The notes: generated by a model not told the origin, from the sequence alone. 15,188 bases of DNA from JBBAFB01 sp041655595 (GCA_041655595.1 JBBAFB010000046.1:1-15188), one strand, 5' to 3'. Shown: positions 6,553-14,163, numbered from the stretch's first letter. A program made the numbers and translations.

Positions 6553-7359
6553 ATGGAAAGACAAAGAACAACGATAGCTGTAACAGGTGCTTGTGGTAAA
6601 GTAGGACTTGAAATGGCAAGGGCTGTTCTGAAAACCCCTAATTTAAAATTGATTGCGGCAGTAGATATCAAAAATCTGGGAAGGGATATTGGGGAATTAG
6701 CCGGTGTAGGTACTAATGGTATAATGGTTAGTGAGTGCATAAATATTGAAACTTGGGATGAATTAGATGTAATAATAGATTTTACCTATGCGAAGGCGGC
6801 TTTTGGGCATATCAGAGATGCGTTGCTGCATGGGGTGTCGGTTGTTTCTGGTACAACGGGCTTAACTCAGATGCAAAAGGATGAAATATATGCCTTAGCG
6901 AAAGAAAAACAAACCGGGGCTGTTATAGCACCTAATTTCGCTATTGGTGCCCTCTTGATGATGCGACTTAGCCAGGAACTGGCTAATTGGTTTGCAGATG
7001 CTGAAATTATTGAGCTTCATAACCCTTATAAATTGGATGCACCGTCGGGTACAGCTATTCAGACCGCGGAGTTAATTCAGGACAAATGGAGAGAACAAAA
7101 TATTCCCCTTAAAATGGAGGAACTGCCTGTTAACCCAGCCAGGGGGGATTGCAAAAAAGGAATTTCCATTCACAGCATACGCCTACCCGGCTTGGTAGCA
7201 CATCAAGAGGTTATCTTCGGAGGTTTGGGTCAGACTATTTCTATCCGGCATGATTCATACTCAAGGGAATCTTTTGTACCGGGGGTGTTGCTGGCGGTTA
7301 AAAAGGTTGTAAATTTATCTGAAGCTATCTTTGGCCTTGAACAGCTGTTATTTTCCTAG
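6553..7359 (+). CDS. dapB: 4-hydroxy-tetrahydrodipicolinate reductase
   Basis: DapB reduces the DapA product with NAD(P)H, committing it to diaminopimelate and lysine. The 268 residues show the nucleotide-binding loop GACGKVG (12-18), SGTTGL (99-104), the substrate loop KLDAPSGTA (160-168) and a C-terminal Firmicute-type stretch beginning IHSIRLPGLVAHQEVIFGG. ATG 6553 follows AGGGAG (6539-6544) by 8 bp. The active-site segment is ELHNPYK (154-160): the catalytic His (H156) and Lys (K160) are present, but the usually adjacent second His is Asn (N157). This is the first gene after the lysine riboswitch. A 74-bp gap containing a likely sporulation promoter separates it from dpaA. Identity is certain; the effect of the substitution is unknown. 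Confidence 0.96.
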   Translation: MERQRTTIAVTGACGKVGLEMARAVLKTPNLKLIAAVDIKNLGRDIGELAGVGTNGIMVSECINIETWDELDVIIDFTYAKAAFGHIRDALLHGVSVVSGTTGLTQMQKDEIYALAKEKQTGAVIAPNFAIGALLMMRLSQELANWFADAEIIELHNPYKLDAPSGTAIQTAELIQDKWREQNIPLKMEELPVNPARGDCKKGISIHSIRLPGLVAHQEVIFGGLGQTISIRHDSYSRESFVPGVLLAVKKVVNLSEAIFGLEQLLFS

Positions 7360-7369
7360 TTTCTTGTTG

Positions 7370-7397
7370 ACCCTTCCTTAAAAGTCTTCATATGCTA
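7370..7397 (+). promoter_or_regulatory. Probable sigma-K promoter for dpaA-dpaB-asd-dapA
   Basis: AC (7370-7371), a 17-bp spacer and CATATGCTA (7389-7397) match the B. subtilis sigma-K pattern AC-N17-CATANNNTA exactly. B. subtilis spoVF, the dpaA/dpaB operon, is known to be sigma-K dependent, so function and site agree. The same bases could be read as a sigma-A site, TTGACC-N18-TATGCT, so vegetative activity is not excluded. Confidence 0.65.
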
Positions 7398-7433
7398 TTA
7401 GTATCTTCAAGAGGATTTTAAGGAGGGGAAGAT

Positions 7434-8345
7434 GTGGAAGAAAGCCTTAAAGATTTAAAAATTGCGGTTATAGGTGGAGATAGTCGAGAATTAGTTTTAA
7501 TAAAAAAGCTAGCTGCTTTGCGTGCAAAAGTGTTGCTTGTTGGGTATGATCTAGTTCAACTGCCGGAAGCTTTTAAAAAAACTGATTTTAAAACTGCTTT
7601 ACGCAGATCCGATGTTATAATATTACCCATGTCCGGAATAGATGAGGATGGCGGAATTAAAGCGATATTTGCACAAGAGGCCTTGGTTGCTCAGCAGGCT
7701 GAATTTGACTTTGTTAAACATACTACTCCAATTTTGACTGGAATAATGAGTAGTTATTTGAAAAACTTGGCAGAAATTTTTGACTTAAACATTATTGCTA
7801 CTGCCGAGCTTGACGAAATTGCGATTTTAAATTCAATACCGACTGCCGAAGGTGCTATTGAAATTGCAATTCATGAGATGGAGATTACCTTACATGGTTC
7901 GAATTCCTTAATTCTTGGTTTTGGAAGGGTAGGTAAGACCCTTGCCAGAATGTTAAAGGGTATTGGTACAAAGGTATCAATAACGGCACGGAAAACAGTA
8001 GATTTGGCACGAATAACAGAGCAAGGGTACGAGGCTTTTACTTATCAAAGTATTAGCGATAATATTGGCAGCATGGATGTAATTTTTAACACGGTTCCCT
8101 TTTTGGTGCTAGATGATAAGCTACTAAAGAAGCTTAAACCGGAAACAATAATTATAGACTTAGCTTCCAACCCCGGTGGAGTTGATACTGTTTCCGCTAC
8201 AGAACGCGGACTAAAGGTAATACACGCTCTAGGACTTCCAGGTAAAACTGCGCCGTTAACTGCCGGGCAAATCTTATGTCAGGCTTACCCTCGAATAATT
8301 TTGGCTGCAATTAAAGCTACGGTGGCCGAGGGGGGAGTCGAATGA
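7434..8345 (+). CDS. dpaA: Dipicolinate synthase subunit A
   Basis: DpaA (SpoVFA) is the dehydrogenase-like subunit of dipicolinic acid synthase, acting in the mother cell cytosol. The acid is then imported into the forespore as its calcium chelate and gives heat resistance. The 303 residues match the family length (about 297 in B. subtilis). The N-terminal part KIAVIGGDSRELVLIKKL starts a Rossmann-like domain, and a second nucleotide-binding loop, LGFGRVGKTLARML, is at 161-174; PGKTAPLTAGQ near the C-terminus is also characteristic. GTG 7434 is fixed by AAGGAGG (7420-7426), 7 bp upstream. Its stop overlaps the start of dpaB by 4 bp (ATGA), indicating translational coupling of the two subunits. 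Confidence 0.96.
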   Translation: MEESLKDLKIAVIGGDSRELVLIKKLAALRAKVLLVGYDLVQLPEAFKKTDFKTALRRSDVIILPMSGIDEDGGIKAIFAQEALVAQQAEFDFVKHTTPILTGIMSSYLKNLAEIFDLNIIATAELDEIAILNSIPTAEGAIEIAIHEMEITLHGSNSLILGFGRVGKTLARMLKGIGTKVSITARKTVDLARITEQGYEAFTYQSISDNIGSMDVIFNTVPFLVLDDKLLKKLKPETIIIDLASNPGGVDTVSATERGLKVIHALGLPGKTAPLTAGQILCQAYPRIILAAIKATVAEGGVE

Positions 8346-8929
8346 GTCTACAAGGTTTAAAAATCGGAGTGGCACTTACCGGCTCACATTGTACCTTTCA
8401 GATAGTATTTAATCAAATAGAGTGTTTGGTTAATCAAGGCGCTATAGTTTACCCTATTATCAGTGATTGTGTTAGCAAGACGGACACAAGGTTTGGTGAA
8501 GGGCAAAACTGGATCAGTAGATTAAAAGAACTAACAGGCAAGGAAATTATTGACACCATTGTAAAGGCTGAACCGATAGGGCCGGAAGATTTTTTGGATG
8601 TGATTTTGGTGGCACCTTGTACAGGAAATACTTTGGCTAAGATTGCAAATGGTCTTGTTGACACCCCTGTTTTAATGGCAGTAAAGGCTCATCTAAGAAA
8701 CCTAAAACCGGTGGTAATAGCCATCTCGACCAATGATGGCCTGGGCATAAACGCTAAAAATCTGGGATTGTTATTGAATACTAAAAATATTTATTTTGTT
8801 CCTTTTGGACAGGATAGCCCTTTTAAAAAACAAAACTCTTTGGTTGCTCACATGGAACAGATTTCGAATACGATAATAGAAGCGCTTAAAAACAGACAGT
8901 TACAGCCATTATTAGTAGAATACAAATAA
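8342..8929 (+). CDS. dpaB: Dipicolinate synthase subunit B (flavoprotein)
   Basis: DpaB (SpoVFB) is the flavoprotein-fold partner of DpaA in making dipicolinic acid from the lysine-pathway intermediate. The 195 residues follow the family throughout: LKIGVALTGSHCTF at the start (first strand and flavin-phosphate-type loop), then VAPCTGNTLAKIANGLVDTP at about 91-110, where flavoproteins of this fold bind the cofactor, and a late KNIYFVPFGQDSPFKKQNSL segment. The ATG lies in the 4-bp overlap with dpaA. A 50-bp AT-rich gap containing a small hairpin (GTATAT/ATATAC, 8934-8949) leads to asd, with no terminator, so readthrough into asd and dapA is expected. Confidence 0.96.
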   Translation: MSLQGLKIGVALTGSHCTFQIVFNQIECLVNQGAIVYPIISDCVSKTDTRFGEGQNWISRLKELTGKEIIDTIVKAEPIGPEDFLDVILVAPCTGNTLAKIANGLVDTPVLMAVKAHLRNLKPVVIAISTNDGLGINAKNLGLLLNTKNIYFVPFGQDSPFKKQNSLVAHMEQISNTIIEALKNRQLQPLLVEYK

Positions 8930-8979
8930 TGAAGTATATTTTAATATACCATATTTTATAAGGTCTAGGAGGAGTGGGA

Positions 8980-9990
8980 TTGAAAACTTATAATATTGCG
9001 TTGGTGGGAACAGGGGTAGTTGGATCTACCATTTTAGAAATACTGAATGAAAAAAAATTCCCTGTTAAATCTTTGAAACTTTTGGCTACCAGCCGTTCCG
9101 CTGGCAAAAAAGTGGCTTTTCAAGGAAAAGACTATGTTATTGAAGAAACAAAACCGGAGTCTTTTGATGGGGTTGAGATTGCTTTTTTTGCGGGGGGGAC
9201 TGCCAGTAAATTATTTGCCACAGAGGCGGTGGCGAGAGGTGCTATTGTGATTGATAATGGTAGTTCTTTCCGAATGGATCCGGATGTACCCCTAGTAGTT
9301 CCGGAAGTGAACCCCGAAGATGTGAAAAATCATCGAGGTATTATTGCAAATCCCAACTGTTCGACTATTCAAATGGTAGTTGCGCTCAAGCCAATTTTTG
9401 ATGCAGTCGGTATCAAGAGGGTAGTGGTATCTACCTATCAAGCTGTTTCAGGGGCGGGGCAAGAAGCCATGGAAGAATTATTGGAACAAACAAATGATAT
9501 TGCCTTAGGGAAGCCTCCTAGGGAATCGAAACGATTTCCTTACCAAATTGCTTATAATCTCATTCCCCAGATTGATGTCTTTATGGATAATTATTATACC
9601 AGAGAAGAAATGAAAATGGTTAACGAAACAAGAAAAATGTTCCACGATGAACAGATGGCGATTACCGCTACCGCCGTTCGAGTTCCCATTATTAGGAGTC
9701 ATTCTGAGGCAATTAATGTAGAAACAAGGCACAAGCTGACCGCAGGGGAAGCTAGGAAATTGTTTAGAAATACAAAGGGAATAGTGTTAATTGACGACCC
9801 TCAAAATTTACAGTATCCTATGCCTCTGTTCAGTTCCAATCGCGATGAGGTGTTTATTGGTCGTGTCAGGGAAGATATTTCTTGTGAGCATGGGTTGAGC
9901 TTTTTTGTTGTGGCGGACCAGTTACGTAAAGGCGCAGCAACAAATGCGGTTCAAATAGCTGAACTCTTAATTGAATATGGTCTTATATAA
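8980..9990 (+). CDS. asd: Aspartate-semialdehyde dehydrogenase
   Basis: Asd reduces aspartyl phosphate to aspartate semialdehyde with NADPH, the branch point feeding lysine/diaminopimelate, threonine and methionine. The 336-residue product has the NADPH loop GTGVVGS (10-16), the catalytic Cys in ANPNCSTIQ (C127), the SGAGQE turn (157-162) and the catalytic His in VPIIRSHSE (H241). TTG 8980 is chosen because AGGAGG (8967-8972) lies 7 bp upstream; the GTG at 8974 is too close to that site. It sits between dpaB and dapA as in B. subtilis, but no aspartokinase gene follows. It should supply precursor for both lysine and dipicolinate. Confidence 0.96.
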   Translation: MKTYNIALVGTGVVGSTILEILNEKKFPVKSLKLLATSRSAGKKVAFQGKDYVIEETKPESFDGVEIAFFAGGTASKLFATEAVARGAIVIDNGSSFRMDPDVPLVVPEVNPEDVKNHRGIIANPNCSTIQMVVALKPIFDAVGIKRVVVSTYQAVSGAGQEAMEELLEQTNDIALGKPPRESKRFPYQIAYNLIPQIDVFMDNYYTREEMKMVNETRKMFHDEQMAITATAVRVPIIRSHSEAINVETRHKLTAGEARKLFRNTKGIVLIDDPQNLQYPMPLFSSNRDEVFIGRVREDISCEHGLSFFVVADQLRKGAATNAVQIAELLIEYGLI

Positions 9991-10060
9991 ACTTGGGGTA
10001 TGCTAAAGTTGCATAGTTTGAACAGACAATAGTTGCATGTCAAAATGAGAGGTGAGCAAT

Positions 10061-10945
10061 ATGCTTAAAGATTTTGGTCAAGTTTTAACGGCCATGGTAA
10101 CTCCTTTTACGCCTACCGGCGAAATTAATTATCAAGCTGCTGAAGAACTTGCTTTGATGCTTATTAAAAATGGTAGTGATGCCTTGGTTGTGGCCGGCAC
10201 TACCGGTGAGGGACCGGTTTTATCGGAAGATGAAAAAATTCGTTTATTTAGTTTTGTAAAAGAAGTAGTAGGGGACAAGGCCCTGGTTTTGGCAGGCACG
10301 GGAAATTATGATACCGCTGCCAGTGTTAAATTATCCCAGAGGGCGGAAGCTGTTGGTGTTGATGGAGTCATGTTAGTTGTGCCTTATTATAATAAACCAA
10401 GCCAGGAAGGTCTTTACCAGCACTTCAAAATAATTGCGGAGTCCATAAAACTGCCAATACTCTTATACAATGTGCCCTCAAGGACTTCAAAAAATTTAGA
10501 GCCTGCTACTGTAAAGAGATTATCTGAAATTAAAAATATTATTGCCCTAAAGGAAGCTGCCTGTGATTTGGACCAGGCTTCTGAGCTTTGTCGCGTAACG
10601 TCAGAAGATTTTCTAGTTTATAGCGGCGATGATTCCTATACACTACCTATTTTATCGGTTGGCGGGCATGGGGTGGTTAGCGTTGCGGCCCATTTGGTAG
10701 GAAAAAAGATAAAAAAGATGATTACTGACTTTAAAAATGGGGATGTCAAGGAAGCAACGGCAACACATTTAGAATTATTCCCTTTAATTAAATCACTTTT
10801 TATGGTCAGCAACCCTGTGCCGGTAAAGGCGGCACTGCAGATTCTCGGATACAAAGTGGGGGAGGTTAAACTGCCCTTGGTTCCTTTAACTGCCGAAGAA
10901 AAATCCGTTTTGTTTAATAAACTGAAAGAATTTAGATTAGTTTAA
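10061..10945 (+). CDS. dapA: 4-hydroxy-tetrahydrodipicolinate synthase
   Basis: DapA condenses pyruvate with aspartate semialdehyde, the first step dedicated to diaminopimelate and to dipicolinate. The 294 residues form a TIM barrel with all catalytic residues: GTTGEG with T47 and T48, Tyr in LYNVPSRT (Y136) with R141, and the Schiff-base Lys in IALKEA (K164). ATG 10061 is preferred to the in-frame GTG at 10052 because AGAGGTGA (10048-10055) is the ribosome binding site and overlaps that GTG. The preceding 70 bp contain an 8-bp direct repeat but no terminator, so it is probably the last gene of the cluster, ended by the hairpin at 10978. Confidence 0.96.
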   Translation: MLKDFGQVLTAMVTPFTPTGEINYQAAEELALMLIKNGSDALVVAGTTGEGPVLSEDEKIRLFSFVKEVVGDKALVLAGTGNYDTAASVKLSQRAEAVGVDGVMLVVPYYNKPSQEGLYQHFKIIAESIKLPILLYNVPSRTSKNLEPATVKRLSEIKNIIALKEAACDLDQASELCRVTSEDFLVYSGDDSYTLPILSVGGHGVVSVAAHLVGKKIKKMITDFKNGDVKEATATHLELFPLIKSLFMVSNPVPVKAALQILGYKVGEVKLPLVPLTAEEKSVLFNKLKEFRLV

Positions 10946-10977
10946 ACTATTTTTTATCTAGCATGTAAATTTCCATC

Positions 10978-11009
10978 GTGGCTTGACTGTAAATGTTAGG
11001 CCACTTTTT
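10978..11009 (+). terminator. Intrinsic terminator after dapA
   Basis: GTGGCTTGAC (10978-10987) and GTTAGGCCAC (10995-11004) form a 10-bp stem including two G-U pairs, with a 7-nt loop and five T residues. This ends the dapB-dapA cluster. Within the 340-bp gap between dapA and the RNase J gene, the bases 11010-11102 hold nothing I recognise. Confidence 0.88.
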
Positions 11010-11102
11010 CTATTGGTTAGGAATGAATTATAGTAAGTTTAATTGGTAATGCTAGCAAAAGAAGCTCTTGTCCGGCTAAAGGAACTGAATTTTATTAGCA
11101 CT

Positions 11103-11130
11103 TGAGATAATTTCTTATTTGTAGTATAAT
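11103..11130 (+). promoter_or_regulatory. Sigma-A promoter for the RNase J gene
   Basis: TTGAGA (11103-11108) and a perfect TATAAT (11125-11130) are 16 bp apart. The start site would be near 11137, giving a leader of about 150 nt before the ATG at 11286. A second -10-like TATACT (11254-11259) lacks a -35. Confidence 0.7.
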
Positions 11131-11176
11131 TTTTTTAAGAGTATTTGTGCGGATTAGTTTTTATGATAGCTGCCTA

Positions 11177-11203
11177 AAAGCGCTAGGGGCGCTTTATTTT
11201 TTT
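11177..11203 (+). terminator. Terminator-like hairpin inside the RNase J leader (possible attenuator)
   Basis: AAAGCGC (11177-11183) and GCGCTTT (11189-11195) form a perfect 7-bp stem with loop TAGGG. It is followed by A and then seven T residues (11197-11203). It lies about 40 nt downstream of the predicted start site and upstream of the gene, so it can end transcription early unless it is overcome. An alternative pairing of GCCTA (11172-11176) with TAGG (from 11184) is possible. Confidence 0.65.
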
Positions 11204-11285
11204 GTTGCTTTAAAAGGTGAAATCAGAGGGACGGAATGCCAAATCGAAAAGTTTATACTAATAATTTAACTATGGAGGTTTATTT

Positions 11286-12953
11286 ATGGAAGAAAACGAA
11301 CAAAAAGTCAGTATTATTCCCTTGGGCGGACTTGGGGAAATTGGGAAAAATATGACCATTATCAAATACCATAATTCGATGATTATGATTGATTGTGGTT
11401 TAAGTTTCCCCGAGGATGAGATGCTGGGAATTGATATGGTTATTCCCGATATCACATATTTACTGGAAAATAAGAAAAAACTTAAAGCAATTTTGTTGAC
11501 TCATGGGCATGAAGATCATATCGGTGCCCTACCTTATGTATTACGAGAAATAAATGTACCCGTTTATGGTACTAGGTTAACACTGTCCTTGCTTGAGGGT
11601 AAACTTAAGGAATACAATCTTCACTCAAGTGTTAAGCGACATCAAGTTAAGCCAAGGGATAGCGTTAAAATTGGCCCTTTTCAAGCTGAGTTTATTAAAG
11701 TTAGCCATAGTATAGCCGATTCAGTGGGTATCGCTGTTCACACACCGGTTGGTACTATTGTTCATACCGGCGATTTTAAGTTTGATCAAACTCCGGTAGA
11801 CGGAGACGTTACAGATTTTTATAAATTCGCTGAGCTGGGGGAAAAGGGTGTCTTGGTGCTTTTGAGCGATAGCACGAATGTAGAAAAACCCGGTTATACT
11901 CAATCGGAAAAAAGTGTCGGCTCATCTTTAGAAGAAATTTTTCTTCAATCCGAAGAAAGGATCATCGTGGCCAGTTTCGCTTCAAATGTTCATCGGCTAC
12001 AGCAAGTAATTACAACTGCACAAAGATTCGGACGAAAAGTAGCAGTGGCAGGCAGAAGTATGGTTAATGTTATTAATATAGCCTCCGAACATGGCTATTT
12101 GGATGTACCCAAGGGTATAATTGTTGAAATTGAAGAATTAGCCAACCTGCCAAAAAACAAAGCTGTTATCTTGACCACAGGTAGCCAAGGTGAACCTATG
12201 TCCGCCTTAACCCGTATGGCAATGTCCGATCACAGAAGGTTGGAAATAATGCAGGGTGATACAGTTGTTATTTCGGCAACGCCCATTCCCGGAAATGAAA
12301 AGCTGGTGGCACGAACCGTTGATAATTTATTCAAACAAGGAGCCGATGTCATTCACGAAAAAGTTTCAGGTATTCATGTTTCGGGACATGGAAGTCAAGA
12401 AGAATTAAAAATGATGATTAATTTGGTAAAACCAAAATTTTTCATACCTGTCCACGGGGAATACAGAATGCTGGTGAAACATGGCCGCTTGGCGGAAGAA
12501 GTAGGCATTCCAAAAGAAAACATTTTTTTAGCTGAGAACGGTCATGTGCTGGAGTTTACGCCTAATAAGGGCCAGCTTGCCGGCAAAGTTACTGCCGGGC
12601 AAATAATGGTTGATGGCCTGGGAGTGGGCGATGTAGGAAATATTGTTTTGCGAGACCGCAAGCAGCTATCACAGGATGGTATTTTAATTGTGGTTGTTAC
12701 TCTTTCAAAGGATAGTAGAACTATTGTGGCCGGACCTGATATAGTATCCAGAGGCTTTGTATATGTCAGGGAATCGGAAGAATTGTTGGATGAGGCAAGG
12801 GAAAAAGTTGCTTCAGCTTTAGAAAAATGTCAGGAAAAAAATATTACGGAATGGGCCTTAATTAAAGCAGGTGTTCGTGAAACTTTAGGTAAATTCCTTT
12901 ATGAAAAAACCAGACGCAGGCCAATGATTTTGCCCATTATTATGGAAGTTTAA
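11286..12953 (+). CDS. rnj: Ribonuclease J (metallo-beta-lactamase/beta-CASP family)
   Basis: RNase J is a cytoplasmic enzyme with 5'-to-3' exonuclease and endonuclease activity that drives mRNA decay and rRNA maturation. The 555 residues equal the B. subtilis length. Visible elements are the zinc motif THGHEDHIG (72-80), H141 in KVSHSI, HTGDF (160-164), SDSTN (194-198), the beta-CASP signatures HVSGHGSQEE (364-373) and the late histidine FIPVHGEYRM (386-395), then a C-terminal dimerisation domain. Every expected metal ligand is present, so it should be catalytically active, like RNase J1. Gene position corresponds to B. subtilis rnjB (ymfA), before tepA. ATG 11286 follows GGAGG (11274-11278) by 7 bp. 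The stop codon lies at the edge of its terminator. Confidence 0.95.
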   Translation: MEENEQKVSIIPLGGLGEIGKNMTIIKYHNSMIMIDCGLSFPEDEMLGIDMVIPDITYLLENKKKLKAILLTHGHEDHIGALPYVLREINVPVYGTRLTLSLLEGKLKEYNLHSSVKRHQVKPRDSVKIGPFQAEFIKVSHSIADSVGIAVHTPVGTIVHTGDFKFDQTPVDGDVTDFYKFAELGEKGVLVLLSDSTNVEKPGYTQSEKSVGSSLEEIFLQSEERIIVASFASNVHRLQQVITTAQRFGRKVAVAGRSMVNVINIASEHGYLDVPKGIIVEIEELANLPKNKAVILTTGSQGEPMSALTRMAMSDHRRLEIMQGDTVVISATPIPGNEKLVARTVDNLFKQGADVIHEKVSGIHVSGHGSQEELKMMINLVKPKFFIPVHGEYRMLVKHGRLAEEVGIPKENIFLAENGHVLEFTPNKGQLAGKVTAGQIMVDGLGVGDVGNIVLRDRKQLSQDGILIVVVTLSKDSRTIVAGPDIVSRGFVYVRESEELLDEAREKVASALEKCQEKNITEWALIKAGVRETLGKFLYEKTRRRPMILPIIMEV

Positions 12954-12979
12954 AAAAGACCTTATTAAGGTCTTTTTTT
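12953..12979 (+). terminator. Intrinsic terminator of the RNase J gene
   Basis: AAAAAGACCTT (12953-12963) pairs with AAGGTCTTTTT (12967-12977) across a 3-nt ATT loop, and the T run continues to 12979. It should insulate tepA, so tepA needs a promoter in the following 63 bp. Confidence 0.9.
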
Positions 12980-13009
12980 GTATTTATTTATAGAAGGGAG
13001 TAAATACTA
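12979..13009 (+). promoter_or_regulatory. Candidate sigma-G-like promoter for tepA-ylzJ
   Basis: TGTATT (12979-12984), an 18-bp spacer and AATACTA (13003-13009) agree with TGAATA-N17/18-CATACTA at 10 of 13 positions. The terminator upstream requires a promoter in this short gap. The only vegetative-looking -10, TATAGT at 13020, would start transcription inside the ribosome binding site. Forespore expression would suit a spore-outgrowth protease. Confidence 0.3.
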
Positions 13010-13042
13010 GTTAGGAAAATATAGTCGTGGGAGGAAGTCAAG

Positions 13043-13792
13043 TTGAATGAGCAAAAAAACAGTTTGCGTGGAAGTTCAAATGTAGATGCTCAATATTGCT
13101 CCGATAGCGATAAACAAACAAACAATAACCAAGAGAATCTTGAGAATCTAACTCAACTGGGGCAATTAAATCTACCGAAGCCGAAAACATCAATACATAC
13201 ATTGGCTATCGTAGGTCAAATTGAAGGTCATTTAGTAATGCCTCCCCAAAATAAAACAACAAAATATGAGCATGTACTACCACAGCTAGTAGCCCTAGAA
13301 CAGGATCCAAATATCGAGGGCTTACTAATTATGATTAACACTATAGGTGGGGATGTGGAGGCAGGTCTAGCCATTGCCGAAATGATCGCTGGCTTATCTA
13401 AACCGACAGTTTCTTTAGTTTTAGGGGGAGGACATAGTATTGGAGTGCCCATCGCAGTTGCCGCCGACTACTCATTTATTGCGGAAACTGCTACAATGAC
13501 AATCCACCCGATTAGATTAACGGGCCTGGTAATCAGTGTACCTCAAACTTATGATTATTTGGATAAAATGCAGGAAAGAGTTATTAAATTTGTCGTACGG
13601 CATTCAAGAATTAGGGAAGAGGAGTTTAAGGGTTTGATGCTGCAAACGGGTGAATTAGCAATGGATATTGGTACTGTTTTAGTGGGCAAAAAAGCAGTAC
13701 AAGTACAGTTAATTGACGCCTTAGGGGGGTTATCAGAGGCTTTGGCTAAGTTGCAAGGGTTAATTGATGAAAGAAAAAGAGGAGATAGTTAA
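13043..13792 (+). CDS. tepA: TepA-type ClpP-like serine protease
   Basis: TepA is a ClpP/crotonase-fold serine protease found in spore formers; in B. subtilis it has been implicated in spore outgrowth and degradation of small acid-soluble spore proteins. The 249-residue product begins with a polar Asn/Gln-rich tail (about 1-50). The ClpP-like domain follows: oxyanion glycines IGGDVEAG (101-108), nucleophile Ser in GGGHSIG (S132) and catalytic His in IHPIRLTG (H155). No signal peptide is seen. TTG 13043 is fixed by GGAGG (13030-13034), 8 bp upstream. The gene follows RNase J, as in B. subtilis, and ylzJ starts one base after its stop, so the pair is co-transcribed and probably coupled. Confidence 0.93.
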   Translation: MNEQKNSLRGSSNVDAQYCSDSDKQTNNNQENLENLTQLGQLNLPKPKTSIHTLAIVGQIEGHLVMPPQNKTTKYEHVLPQLVALEQDPNIEGLLIMINTIGGDVEAGLAIAEMIAGLSKPTVSLVLGGGHSIGVPIAVAADYSFIAETATMTIHPIRLTGLVISVPQTYDYLDKMQERVIKFVVRHSRIREEEFKGLMLQTGELAMDIGTVLVGKKAVQVQLIDALGGLSEALAKLQGLIDERKRGDS

Positions 13793-13793
13793 A

Positions 13794-14021
13794 ATGCTAA
13801 TTTATTCGGTTTTACCACCTGAATTACTAATTGCTGATCTGGAGGCCCACGGCAAAGAATTTGAACATGTAATTGACGGAGTTAAGGTTTTGGTAGAGCC
13901 ACTTGAAGGAAATACTGCAGTAATCAGTAGAGTTTTAAGCACAAACCCTCAAGATTTTTTAAATTTTAAATTGCAGCCCGGTCGTCTTATCCAATATGTG
14001 CCCAGCTTGAAAAGCACATAA
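13794..14021 (+). CDS. ylzJ: YlzJ-like conserved small protein
   Basis: This 75-residue protein of unknown function matches the YlzJ-like family by size, position after tepA and its opening MLIYSVLPPELLI. The rest is a compact mixed strand/helix protein with VKVLVEPLEGNTAVISRVLSTNP and a PGRLIQY end. It has no membrane segment and no cysteines. ATG 13794 follows GAGGAG (13779-13784) by 9 bp. A longer frame back to 13764 would overlap tepA and lacks a site. Its strict pairing with a spore protease suggests a partner or regulator of TepA, but this is inference from context only. Confidence 0.85.
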   Translation: MLIYSVLPPELLIADLEAHGKEFEHVIDGVKVLVEPLEGNTAVISRVLSTNPQDFLNFKLQPGRLIQYVPSLKST

Positions 14022-14050
14022 AACACCCCGGCACCCAGGGTGTTTTTTTT
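14021..14050 (+). terminator. Intrinsic terminator of tepA-ylzJ
   Basis: AAACACCC (14021-14028) pairs with GGGTGTTT (14038-14045) across a 9-nt loop, and T residues continue to 14050. It begins on the last base of the ylzJ stop codon. Confidence 0.9.
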
Positions 14051-14102
14051 AAAATTTCTTTTTTTTTATTATTAAAGCCTCATGGTACCGCTTGTTTTTC
14101 TA

Positions 14103-14111
14103 TGTTATAAT
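14103..14111 (+). promoter_or_regulatory. Extended -10 promoter for the Na+/Pi cotransporter gene
   Basis: TGTTATAAT (14103-14111) is a perfect extended -10 element. No good -35 is seen 17-18 bp upstream, which is common for extended -10 promoters. The start site would be near 14118, with a leader of about 45 nt. Confidence 0.55.
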
Positions 14112-14163
14112 GGCTTGGGAATTTTAAAAAATTTGTAATTTTTTCTGTTAAGGGGAGAACAAA

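Noticed and set aside
8934..8949. GTATAT/ATATAC hairpin between dpaB and asd as a terminator
   Set aside because: The six A-T/G-C pairs are weak and no T tract follows.
8950..8958. CATATTTTA before asd as a sigma-K -10
   Set aside because: No AC lies at the required distance upstream and the region is simply AT-rich.
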